From: Bacteroidales bacterium | Lineage (GTDB): Bacteria; Bacteroidota; Bacteroidia; Bacteroidales; UBA932 | Length of the DNA stretch: 64,000 bases | Direction: 5' to 3' | Assembly (NCBI GenBank): GCA_017501525.1 | Contig: JAFVWT010000004.1 | Span: forward strand, 62,001-126,000 | Part shown: positions 34,501 to 41,434 of the stretch, piece by piece | Position numbering within the stretch: the first letter of the stretch is position 1 | Layout: each line of letters starts with the position of its first letter | The notes under the pieces: model-generated | The model's database searches: none | What the model was told of the DNA's origin: nothing | The model's input: only the letters and a program-made list of their open reading frames with translations | Made by a program: the position numbers and the translations under genes

Positions 34501-35403
34501 GTGAACTGTACTTACTCAGGTCTAATCTTCAAATCTGAAAATGCAAACTACAATTTCGAAAATCCTGGTTACGAATATCCTGCAGATTGGACAGTTGTTC
34601 TTGACCAAGTAATAGGAGAAAATAATGGTTCTGACTGGGCAGCATCTTGGGGAGGTTTCATTTTCAGTAATGCTGATGGTGATAAGATCTCTTTGGCTTT
34701 CAATACAGCAGATTTGGATCCTACTCTTAAAGAAGGTGTTTATACTATGGCTGATTGGTCTTCATTCAACCCTGGCCAATACTATGGTAATGGTTGTGAA
34801 ATCTGGTTGCACAATGAGACTCAGACTTATGCAATGTATCCAACATCTGGTAATGTAACAGTTGAAGAAGATGGCGGAATCTATACAATCACTATGGACT
34901 GGTATGTATATTCAGGTGGATATAAGATTCTAAGAGCCGTTTATACCGGTGACCTTTATGGAACAGGTGGAGAAGAAGGTGGAGAAGAAGGTGGAGAAAC
35001 TCCTGGTGTTCCTGAATTGACCGGTGATGTAAATCTTCTTTGTACAATAGGTCAGTTTGTACCTGGTTCTTATGGTAATTATCTGATTCTAAAGACTGAA
35101 GATGGTACTCAGCAATTCAAATTCTGTATGGAAAAAAATAGTGACTTCCCTGATGCAAATAGTCTTCCTTCAGGAGAATATCCAAGGTCTGCACAATATG
35201 AGGCTACAGGTTATTATTGCGGCGGTGATTCAGCAGTTACTTATGTTGATGAAAACGGAACCAGACAAGTCGATAATAAAACTAAATCAGGTAAGATTGT
35301 GGTAACCAATGATAATGGTAATTATACATTCTTCGTTGATGTAGTACTTAATAATGGCCTTAATGTTCAAGGTTATTATGCAGGTACTCTTACAACATTG
35401 TAA
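31546..35403 (+). CDS. Giant modular lipoprotein: two FN3-like domains and eight beta modules
   Basis: A 1285-residue lipoprotein (lipobox LSSC, Cys19, then KEKE). Residues about 25-115 and 118-220 are FN3-like domains. From residue 231 on, eight modules of about 110-150 residues follow, starting near 231, 354, 484, 620, 751, 888, 1028 and 1169. Type-A modules show Y-x-x-TNY, LPEGTY and VEHLEEGY, and end in YSGLV plus FNNPP. Modules 2-4 and 5-7 are two copies of one three-module block. A GEEGGEEGGE linker precedes module 8. Codons are strongly biased (GGT, GAA, ACT), as in gdhA, suggesting high expression. The N-terminal in-frame extension from 31435 was rejected as it hides the signal peptide. 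Function unknown; a surface fibre or adhesin is inferred. Confidence 0.85.
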   Translation: MKKIFLLMLSVVALSLSSCKEKEIPEPSISLTAGEVTENTISFTVTPKDAEKCAYQVILGTAELPTDAVVLSQGVQIDAKNQSNQTVSELEPGTEYKVIVAVQNGPHQKSKTITMTTAEEVIPDPEVSVVAGEATVNTISFTVVSANADACAYFILGEEVEMTAQDVFANGVSLEVGEVEVEVENLTPDTQYFIYAAASRADEVYVVAESVSMSTLPEDAPQPIEWEYFSGQYFNDTNYILTGLTKDQSIVFLFDMYCPASEGKILPEGVYSLANEDYTFDQYSHINNSYISDGTITVEHLEEGYHIIFDITTQNGSQYEFEYSGLVADTENSGFNNPPYTEQPPVGNNCIMKGTSYGSTNYGVYVYSSESDTEYTIFLDVYCPTSTYSILPEGTYTFDAETDYYIGNWSYGPNWTSIIEGTMVVKHLENGYDISMDVTDDTGTRYQYQYSGYVAPNDQYSNFNNPPIPYNDVTYEVNVISAQGDHYGPSENFEVRLATEEDYHFYFSLTTKDVVYDGIIPEGTYAIGGEDFELNSYSYVKEGEDGMNNTLVEGSYLTVTHLSEGYSLEFHVENGLMTKFNGSYSGLITKSEYANYEFMNPGVELQADYEAVFTSGERAGEYGGGTQYVFANEEGSELKILINAYSTNPTLSAGVYGAAWGFDDEYLYTFNGNETTIKLVGVTDGMSYPLYASSGYFRVDVDPSGIYTIVADLYAYFSDGNKLFRFTYTGDLEGIAGTVTPPVESNVVVKGRRYNDTNYEVAVYDEEGNNLLYLDAYCKSSIFNILPAGEYFVDNNASYWEPSQYENYLGQYSKVKYPAEKNLSEGSMLVEHLEEGYRISFNLTDQDGNSHVYNWEGVMESYNSGVIGNPPIPYNDVTINTSVESISGEHYGGSPQYNLFVTTVDGPYELTLQLQANNSGNSDYIPEGTYTPNGTDFQLLEWSTMALNGDYNNSLKLAESSSVTVRHLAEGYEVEIAVEDLLKTKVNCTYSGLIFKSENANYNFENPGYEYPADWTVVLDQVIGENNGSDWAASWGGFIFSNADGDKISLAFNTADLDPTLKEGVYTMADWSSFNPGQYYGNGCEIWLHNETQTYAMYPTSGNVTVEEDGGIYTITMDWYVYSGGYKILRAVYTGDLYGTGGEEGGEEGGETPGVPELTGDVNLLCTIGQFVPGSYGNYLILKTEDGTQQFKFCMEKNSDFPDANSLPSGEYPRSAQYEATGYYCGGDSAVTYVDENGTRQVDNKTKSGKIVVTNDNGNYTFFVDVVLNNGLNVQGYYAGTLTTL
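32605..33795 (+). repeat. Three-module block A (modules 2-4) of the giant lipoprotein
   Basis: 397 codons corresponding in order to block B. Shared landmarks: YCxxSxxxILPxGxY, then NPPIPYNDVT followed by G-D/E-HYG, then SGLI-x-KSE-x-ANY-x-F-x-NPG, then a closing YTGDL. The copies are diverged, so this is an old internal duplication. Confidence 0.75.
33796..35049 (+). repeat. Three-module block B (modules 5-7) of the giant lipoprotein
   Basis: 418 codons, directly following block A. It is longer mainly through insertions in module 5 (after the WEPSQYENYLGQ segment) and a glycine-glutamate linker at its end. Confidence 0.75.
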
Positions 35404-35421
35404 TCTGATTTAATTCCCTTT

Positions 35422-35454
35422 AAGGCTGTAATCCATCGGGTTACAGCCTTTTTT
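35422..35454 (+). terminator. Terminator of the giant lipoprotein gene
   Basis: A 13-bp stem (AAGGCTGTAATCC with GGGTTACAGCCTT, one G-T pair) and a 3-nt loop, followed by a six-T run starting at the stem end. Confidence 0.88.
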
Positions 35455-35484
35455 GTATCAATTTTTTCATTTACGACAAAATAG

Positions 35485-35516
35485 AAAAGAGACCAATCAT
35501 CGCTGATGGTCTCTTT
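35485..35516 (-). terminator. Terminator of the glucokinase operon
   Basis: AAAGAGACCA and TGGTCTCTTT form a 10-bp stem with an inner TCA/TGA helix. On the minus strand it ends in TCTCTTTTC. It lies 34 nt after the glucokinase stop codon. Confidence 0.75.
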
Positions 35517-35549
35517 CACTTTTTTATGCGGTACGAATGGGTGTTGCCC

Positions 35550-36524
35550 TTACACTTCCCAGCCGAGGGCGCTCGCACCAAGGATTGCGGCATCGGAGTC
35601 CTTTAATGTAGAGTAGAGGAGTTTTACTTTCCCTTTCCACATTTTGAGCATATTTTCGTTCATGCTCTTTTCAATTTTCTCAGTCAGGAACTCTTTCGCT
35701 TTAGTCAATCCTCCAAATAGGATTATAGCTTCTGGGGCGCTGAATGCAACGAAATTTGCAAATGCTTTACCCATTATATCTGCAGTGAAATCGAAAATCT
35801 CAAGGGCAAGTTTGTCCCCTTGTTTTGCAGCATCGTAAATATCCTTTGATGAGATTCTATCAATATCAAGGTTTCTAAGCAGGCTGGGGGTGTTGTCCCT
35901 TTGTAAAAACTCTTTGGCAGTTCTTGCTACACCTGTCGCAGATGTGTAGGTTTCAAGGCAGCCTTTCAAGCCGCAACCGCACTCTCTTCCATCGCGAATA
36001 ATGGTAGTGTGACCAAGCTCTCCGGCAAAGGCATCGTGTCCATAGACGATATTACCATTGATTACGATACCACTACCAACACCTGTTCCGAGGGTGATCA
36101 TAATGAAATTTTTCATCCCTTTAGCTATGCCGTAGGTCATTTCTCCTACTGCTGCTGCGTTGGCATCATTTGTAAGTACCACAGGGATATTTACTCTGTC
36201 ACTTATGAGTTTTGCAAACTGGATAACCATAGGTGTTCCGTTGCTGTCGTATGCCCATTTGAGGTTAGGGGCAAATTCAATGGTACCTTTATAATAATTA
36301 CCATTTGGGGCACCGATACCTATTCCTTTTACATTACCATCCTCTTTGCATTGTGCTACAAGGTCATTGATGGCAGAGGTAAGGTCACTTATATAGTCAT
36401 CAAGTTCCCTTTGAAGGGATGAAATTACACTTTGATAAAGGATGTTTCCGCGAGCATCTACCACTCCGAGTTTGGTACTTTGCCCTCCGACATCGATACC
36501 TATAACCAAGTCTTGTTTTGACAT
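35550..36524 (-). CDS. ROK-family glucokinase
   Basis: A 324-residue ROK kinase that phosphorylates glucose (or another hexose) with ATP in the cytoplasm. It has the N-terminal phosphate motif IGIDVGGQSTKLG, the catalytic region LTNDANAAA with the key Asp, GELGHT and the ROK zinc motif with HTTIIRDGRECGCGLKGCLE. No N-terminal helix-turn-helix is present, so it is a kinase rather than a NagC/Mlc-type repressor. It lies 4 nt after the sugar transporter gene, which suggests import followed by phosphorylation. Confidence 0.93.
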   Translation of the reverse strand: MSKQDLVIGIDVGGQSTKLGVVDARGNILYQSVISSLQRELDDYISDLTSAINDLVAQCKEDGNVKGIGIGAPNGNYYKGTIEFAPNLKWAYDSNGTPMVIQFAKLISDRVNIPVVLTNDANAAAVGEMTYGIAKGMKNFIMITLGTGVGSGIVINGNIVYGHDAFAGELGHTTIIRDGRECGCGLKGCLETYTSATGVARTAKEFLQRDNTPSLLRNLDIDRISSKDIYDAAKQGDKLALEIFDFTADIMGKAFANFVAFSAPEAIILFGGLTKAKEFLTEKIEKSMNENMLKMWKGKVKLLYSTLKDSDAAILGASALGWEV

Positions 36525-36528
36525 AATA

Positions 36529-37824
36529 CTATTCGGTTTTAATATCTTTATTTACATTTTTAGAGCCTATAAGGGCGTAGAACAGCAAGTAAACAAGACC
36601 CGCTACGATCACCCAATAACTTGTAAGGAAATTGTTTGTCCAGTCTACTATGCCGTTTTGTAGCAATGGTAGGATACCACCACCACAAACAAGTGCCATG
36701 AATATGCCGGATGCTTTTTCGGTGTATTTTCCAAGTCCTTCGACAGCGAGATTAAAAATACCACCCCACATTACAGATGTGCAAAGTCCGCATAGAACCA
36801 ACAGAGCTGCGTTAATAGGAACCTGAGCCATACCGAATCCTTCTGTACCCTTGAATACAGGGAGATTGACAGTAGTGGTGGTAGGGAGGAAGATAGCACC
36901 TATTACAAGAATCAGCCCAAGTATTGAAACTGAACTCAACATCGCTTTAGGTGAGATTTTTGCACCGAGTGCTGCTCCTGCCAGACGTCCGAAGAACATA
37001 AGCAACCAATATGTTGCAGCTACAGTCGCAGCTATACCTTCTGCACCGCTTGTAACATTAAGACCTCCGTTTTGGAGCCATTTCTGTAGTACATTGGGAA
37101 TACCTACTTCAACACCTACATAGATAAAGATTGCAATAGCTCCCAATACAAAGTGACGGAAAGACATAGGTCCGATATTGGACTTCTCTTTTGTAACTTC
37201 TGTAGAGGTATTGTTTTCCGGAATATTTGTAAAGAAAATCACTATGAAAGCGATGGCGAAGATGGCCAAAGCGATGAACATCAAAGGAAATACCTGTTTG
37301 ATTTGTGCATCTGCGATATTTGGAACGAATACCCCGGTTAGGAAGATTACAGCAGTTCCCATAAATGAGTTGAATGAGCCACCTACCTGAAGGAGCTGAT
37401 TTCCACGGTTGCCTCCACCTGCGAGCTTGTTGAGCATAGGGTTTACCACGATGTTGAGCATACACATTGAGAAACCTGCTATGAAAGCACCCAACAGATA
37501 TACTCCGAATGCTATGTCTCCAACAAGAAGACCCGCTATAGTTTGTACTCCAACACCTGTAAAACCTACAAGTACTGCTGCAAGTGCTGTGAATTTATAC
37601 CCTTTTTTCTGAAGTAGGTTCCCTGCGGGGATGCCCATAACGGCGTATGCAATAAAGTTTGCAAAAACACCTAATGTTCCCATCCAGTTGGCTACACCAA
37701 ATTGATTTTTCAACACATCACCCATTGGGGATGCCAAGTTGGTTACAAATGATATCATTCCGAATAGAAGTATCATTACGATGATAGCCAGGATGTTTTT
37801 TTGATTTCCGTTGTTAGAAGCCAT
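36529..37824 (-). CDS. MFS sugar permease of the FHS (glucose/galactose) type
   Basis: A 431-residue transporter with about 12 membrane spans and the features of the fucose/glucose:proton symporter group (FLTGVFVPN, NVVVNPMLNKLAG-like segment, GGSFNSFMGTA). Its placement 4 nt upstream of a glucokinase gene in the same operon supports glucose or a related hexose as substrate. The first loop-helix region (ANFIAYAVMGIPAG) is typical. It starts 27 nt after the rubrerythrin stop, so it may be read from the rubrerythrin promoter; no separate -7 box was found. Confidence 0.9.
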   Translation of the reverse strand: MASNNGNQKNILAIIVMILLFGMISFVTNLASPMGDVLKNQFGVANWMGTLGVFANFIAYAVMGIPAGNLLQKKGYKFTALAAVLVGFTGVGVQTIAGLLVGDIAFGVYLLGAFIAGFSMCMLNIVVNPMLNKLAGGGNRGNQLLQVGGSFNSFMGTAVIFLTGVFVPNIADAQIKQVFPLMFIALAIFAIAFIVIFFTNIPENNTSTEVTKEKSNIGPMSFRHFVLGAIAIFIYVGVEVGIPNVLQKWLQNGGLNVTSGAEGIAATVAATYWLLMFFGRLAGAALGAKISPKAMLSSVSILGLILVIGAIFLPTTTTVNLPVFKGTEGFGMAQVPINAALLVLCGLCTSVMWGGIFNLAVEGLGKYTEKASGIFMALVCGGGILPLLQNGIVDWTNNFLTSYWVIVAGLVYLLFYALIGSKNVNKDIKTE

Positions 37825-37851
37825 AGCTCTGAATATTTACAAGTATATAGA

Positions 37852-38427
37852 TTAGTAATTCTCTTTTTTGGGTTCAAAATATGCTTGTGGATGTTTGCAA
37901 GCGGGGCAAAGTCCGGGAGCTTCTGTTCCGGTGTGTACATATCCGCAGTTGCGGCATTGCCATTTGATCTCTTCTTCTCTTTCGAAGAATTTGCCACTTT
38001 CTACCCTTTCAAGGAGTTTTTTGTAACGAGCTTCGTGTTCAGCCTCTACTTTTGCAATCATTTCAAATGCAACAGCTACTTCAAGGAATCCCTCTTCTTT
38101 TGCAACTTTTGCAAATTCGGGATAGAGGATGGTCCACTCTTCATTTTCACCTTCAGCAGCGGCTCTCAGGTTTTCAGCTGTGGTGGAGATTATTCCTGCA
38201 GGATATGAGGCTGTAATTTCAACCATTCCACCTTCAAGGAATTTGAAGAATCTTTTTGCATGTTCCTTTTCTTGTTCTGCAGTTTCGAGGAAAATAGCTG
38301 CAATTTGCTCATAGCCTTCCTTTTTTGCGACACTTGCAAAATATGTGTAACGGCCTCTTGCCTGTGATTCTCCTGCAAAAGATTTCAGAAGATTTTGTTC
38401 TGTTCTTGTACCTTTAATTGATGCCAT
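37852..38427 (-). CDS. rbr: Rubrerythrin
   Basis: A 191-residue non-haem iron protein that reduces hydrogen peroxide in anaerobes. The N-terminal ferritin-like four-helix domain carries the di-iron ligands (ESQARGRY, EQEKEHAKRF, EAEHEARY). The C-terminal rubredoxin-like domain has the iron site CRNCGY and CPACKHP. It is led by a consensus promoter and followed closely by the sugar transporter and glucokinase genes. Its presence fits an anaerobic lifestyle, as do the ferredoxin-dependent enzymes at 57-60 kb. Confidence 0.97.
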   Translation of the reverse strand: MASIKGTRTEQNLLKSFAGESQARGRYTYFASVAKKEGYEQIAAIFLETAEQEKEHAKRFFKFLEGGMVEITASYPAGIISTTAENLRAAAEGENEEWTILYPEFAKVAKEEGFLEVAVAFEMIAKVEAEHEARYKKLLERVESGKFFEREEEIKWQCRNCGYVHTGTEAPGLCPACKHPQAYFEPKKENY

Positions 38428-38469
38428 AATAGTAATGTTTAATTATTTAAATAGTTTAGTTAAAATTTA

Positions 38470-38477
38470 TAAATTTG
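38470..38477 (+). promoter_or_regulatory. -7 promoter box of the SDR gene
   Basis: TAAATTTG matches TAnnTTTG, 18 nt before the ATG at 38496. It lies only 5 nt from the oppositely directed -7 box of rubrerythrin. Confidence 0.5.
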
Positions 38478-38482
38478 CGACC

Positions 38483-38513
38483 CAAATATAGTAATATGAA
38501 TTCTAATCTCAAA
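38483..38513 (-). promoter_or_regulatory. Consensus promoter of rubrerythrin
   Basis: On the minus strand TTTG (38510-38513) and TATATTTG (38483-38490) are 19 nt apart. The -33 box lies within the first codons of the divergent SDR gene. The predicted start near 38476 gives a leader of about 50 nt. Confidence 0.7.
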
Positions 38514-39305
38514 AAATATGCTTTGGTTACCGGTGGCTCTTCCGGGATGGGACTTGAATATGTCGAGCAACTTGCAGCAAGGGGCTATAATGTTATTATA
38601 GTTGCGTTGTATCAGCATGAGACAGACATTGTGAAGGGACAGATGCAGGAACGTTACCCCGAACTTGACTTTATCTCTGTAGGAATGGACCTGTCGGCAG
38701 TGGATGCACCGTCTGTGTTGTATGAGAGAGTGAGGGAATCAGTGGGAGAGGGAAATGTGGAGGTGTTGATAAATAATGCCGGAGTAATCAACCCGATGCA
38801 TTTCAGAAATATGACAGGTGCTCAAATAAGCAGGATTATAATGTTGCACAATCATACTACAGCTATGCTGTGCCATTATTTTCTTCCCTCAATGCTTTCG
38901 CAAAGAAGGGGCTATATCCTGAATATTTCTTCGCTTGCAGCGTGGTTTGCTTTCCCTTTTATTACGACTTACTCTTCAACAAAAGCATTTACCAAAGTCT
39001 TTACAAGGGCTCTTAGAACAGAGTGTGCCGGAAGTGGTGTCAAGGTCGCTTCCATCTATTTTGGAGCAGTAGATACCCCTTTGTATAATCTTTCGCCGGG
39101 AAAAAGGAAACTGGCCAGGGCTATAGGAGTGATGATTACTCCTAAAAAAGCTGCGCACAGGGCATTGAAGATGTTGTTTGGAGGATTTACAGGCTGGATG
39201 CCGGGACTTATCAATAAGGTAGCCTATATAGTGACTCCTCTTTTGAGACCGAGTATTGTGGCTCCGATTGATAGAGCAGTTACCAAACATTGGAAATTCA
39301 AGTGA
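38496..39305 (+). CDS. Short-chain dehydrogenase/reductase
   Basis: A 269-residue SDR oxidoreductase. The NAD(P)-binding motif TGGSSGMG stands at the N-terminus, NNAG in the middle, and the catalytic ISS...YSSTK (Ser, Tyr-x-x-x-Lys) is intact. The C-terminal part has hydrophobic stretches (GWMPGLINKVAYIVTPLL), as in membrane-associated 3-ketoacyl reductase-like members. The ATG at 38496 is chosen over the TTG at 38475, which would overlap the promoter box. The next gene follows 7 nt later. Substrate not known. Confidence 0.9.
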   Translation: MNSNLKKYALVTGGSSGMGLEYVEQLAARGYNVIIVALYQHETDIVKGQMQERYPELDFISVGMDLSAVDAPSVLYERVRESVGEGNVEVLINNAGVINPMHFRNMTGAQISRIIMLHNHTTAMLCHYFLPSMLSQRRGYILNISSLAAWFAFPFITTYSSTKAFTKVFTRALRTECAGSGVKVASIYFGAVDTPLYNLSPGKRKLARAIGVMITPKKAAHRALKMLFGGFTGWMPGLINKVAYIVTPLLRPSIVAPIDRAVTKHWKFK

Positions 39306-39312
39306 TTATATC

Positions 39313-40266
39313 GTGGAATGTATTGACAAACAGAGTTTTAAGCAACGCTCTTTGGCTGCTCTCAAAAGGACTTTGCCCTCTACAAAAAAGACGGCAATAT
39401 GGGTCGTAAAGGTGACAGTCAGTGTCTCTTTTGCGATAATGCTGCTACAATATCTTAATGTAGTTCCTTGGGTGTCTGAGTTGTTGTCACCGGTCTTTTC
39501 TCTCTTTGGCTTGCCCGGGGAGGCAGCTCTTGCTTATGTGTCAGGATATTTTGTAAATGTATATTCTGCAATAGCCGCAGCTGTGACCCTTGATATGGAT
39601 GTTAGAAGTGTTACTATTCTCTCAGCAATGGTCCTTTGCTCTCATAATATGATAGTGGAGACTGCAGTGCAAAAGAAAACCGGAAGCTCGGCGGTCAGGG
39701 TAGTTGTTACCAGAACCTTGTCTGGGGTGATTCTGGCATTTGTCCTCAATATGCTCCTTCCTCCTTTGGGTGAGGGTGAAGTTAGTGCGCAGATTCTTCC
39801 TCAACAATCTTCTTTTCTGGATTCATTCCTCCAGTGGCTCAAATCTACGGCAATACTTGTACCCAAAATGGTAATTATCATTTTCTCACTCAATATGGCA
39901 CAGGCATTGCTTGCAGAGTTTGGAATTATAAAGGTTATCTCAAAAATGTTCCGTCCCGTTATGAGAATTTTTGGGTTGCCTGCAAAATGTTCATTGTTGT
40001 GGATTATAGCCAATACGGTGGGACTTGCCTATGGGGCGGCATTGATGATAGAGGAGAGTCGTAGCGGGGCATTGGAAAAGGAGGATATTGATAAATTGAA
40101 TGCACATATAGGTATCTCACACAGCAACCTGGAGGATCTGATGCTTCTTACATCAATTGGTGCTGTATGGTGGATTTTACTTATATCAAGGTGGATTATG
40201 TCAATAATATTGGTGTGGGAATTCAGATTAGAGACGGCAATAAAAAATAAATTTGTATCTTTGTAA
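39313..40266 (+). CDS. Gate-domain (nucleoside recognition type) membrane protein
   Basis: A polytopic membrane protein of about 317 residues with two similar halves, each carrying a Gate-type hydrophobic repeat (FSLFGLPGEAALAYVSGYF in the first, MRIFGLPAKCSLLWIIANT in the second). This is the pattern of SpmA/SpmB and nucleoside-recognition proteins. No ATG exists near the expected start; GTG at 39313, 7 nt after the SDR stop, is chosen by position. Probably co-transcribed with the SDR gene. The transported or sensed molecule is unknown. Confidence 0.82.
   Translation: MECIDKQSFKQRSLAALKRTLPSTKKTAIWVVKVTVSVSFAIMLLQYLNVVPWVSELLSPVFSLFGLPGEAALAYVSGYFVNVYSAIAAAVTLDMDVRSVTILSAMVLCSHNMIVETAVQKKTGSSAVRVVVTRTLSGVILAFVLNMLLPPLGEGEVSAQILPQQSSFLDSFLQWLKSTAILVPKMVIIIFSLNMAQALLAEFGIIKVISKMFRPVMRIFGLPAKCSLLWIIANTVGLAYGAALMIEESRSGALEKEDIDKLNAHIGISHSNLEDLMLLTSIGAVWWILLISRWIMSIILVWEFRLETAIKNKFVSL
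40256..40263 (+). promoter_or_regulatory. -7 promoter box of bamD
   Basis: TATCTTTG fits the consensus and overlaps the last codons of the preceding gene. A second match, TAAATTTG, lies at 40248-40255. Either could drive bamD, 31-39 nt downstream. Confidence 0.45.
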
Positions 40267-40294
40267 GTTGCAAAGAATAAGTGCAGAAAGAATA

Positions 40295-41092
40295 ATGAAA
40301 AAAATTATATACATTTTAGCTTTGGTATTATTGGCCGGAGTTGTTTCATGCAAGACCCAATACGATATGATATTGGAAGGAAACGATGTACCTGCAAAAT
40401 ATAAGATGGCTATGGAACTTTTTGAAAAAGAGAAGTATACCAAGGCTGCATCTATGTTTGAATCAATGAAAATCGGAGTCAGGGGAACCTCTCTTGAAGA
40501 TACCGTACAATTCTATACTGCCTATTCTTATTATATGTGGGGAGATGTTTACTCTGCAGAGCAAGGTTTTAATTCATTTGTAGAATCTTTTCCGAGAAGT
40601 CCTTTTACCCTGCGGGCAAGATTTCTTTATGTCGATTGCCTCTATGAACAGACTTATCGTTATGAGTTGGATCAGACCCCTACATATAAGGCGTTGGATG
40701 CCATTTATGAGTTTATCAGAGATTATCCTGAAGACCCGAATAGCGCAAATTGTCGTGCAATGAGTGAGGACCTTGAGGAACGTCTCGACAGGAAAGCTTA
40801 TGAGGCTGGAAAATTGTATTATACTATAGAGGATTACAAAGCGGCCACCTATGCGTTGAAATTGGTTATCAAAGAAGATGCTGACAATATCTATAGGGAA
40901 GATATAATGTATTATGTGGTGATGTCCTCATACAAATATGCCTTGAATAGTGTTTCGGAGAAGCAAAGAGAGAGATATATGGCATTCACTGATGAGTATT
41001 TTACATTCATCACTGAATTTCCCGAATCGAAATATAGGGATGAGCTGGACAATCTATCAAGAAGAGTGAACAAAATATTGGAAAGAAAATAA
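40295..41092 (+). CDS. bamD: Outer-membrane assembly lipoprotein BamD
   Basis: BamD is the TPR lipoprotein of the beta-barrel assembly machine, on the periplasmic face of the outer membrane. The 265-residue protein has a lipobox VVSC (Cys19) and TPR-like helices starting with KYKMAMELFEKEKYTKAASM. The ATG at 40295 starts the signal peptide; the in-frame extension from 40253 is rejected. The order bamD, rpoZ, coaBC, recN is conserved in Bacteroidota, which supports the call. Its partner BamA is encoded at 54.2 kb. Confidence 0.95.
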   Translation: MKKIIYILALVLLAGVVSCKTQYDMILEGNDVPAKYKMAMELFEKEKYTKAASMFESMKIGVRGTSLEDTVQFYTAYSYYMWGDVYSAEQGFNSFVESFPRSPFTLRARFLYVDCLYEQTYRYELDQTPTYKALDAIYEFIRDYPEDPNSANCRAMSEDLEERLDRKAYEAGKLYYTIEDYKAATYALKLVIKEDADNIYREDIMYYVVMSSYKYALNSVSEKQRERYMAFTDEYFTFITEFPESKYRDELDNLSRRVNKILERK

Positions 41093-41104
41093 ATCATAGA
41101 CAAA

Positions 41105-41422
41105 ATGGAACAAAGATCGGTCTCAAACAACACAGAAACCCGTAACCTTGCTGAATTGGCAAAACCTACCGGAAACATTTATGAATCTGTAGTTATTATG
41201 GCTAAAAGAGCCAATCAGATTTCTGCAACTGTAAAGCAGGAATTGAGCCAGAAACTCGAGGAATTTTCAAATTATGCCGATACCTTGGAAGAGACTTTTG
41301 AAAATCGTGAGCAAATAGAGATTTCAAAACATTATGAGAAACTACCAAAGCCAACTCTTGTGGCTATTGATGAGTTTCAGCATAACGAAATCTATCATAG
41401 AAAGGTAGAAGAACGTAAATAA
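41105..41422 (+). CDS. rpoZ: RNA polymerase omega subunit (Rpb6-like)
   Basis: A 105-residue protein of the Bacteroidota omega family, which helps RNA polymerase assembly by clamping the beta' subunit. The conserved segment NIYESVVIMAKRANQIS corresponds to the Rpb6/omega core, and the C-terminal part (KPTLVAIDEFQHNEIYHRK) is specific to this phylum. It lies 12 nt after bamD and 12 nt before coaBC. Confidence 0.9.
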   Translation: MEQRSVSNNTETRNLAELAKPTGNIYESVVIMAKRANQISATVKQELSQKLEEFSNYADTLEETFENREQIEISKHYEKLPKPTLVAIDEFQHNEIYHRKVEERK

Positions 41423-41434
41423 GAATAGGGCATA

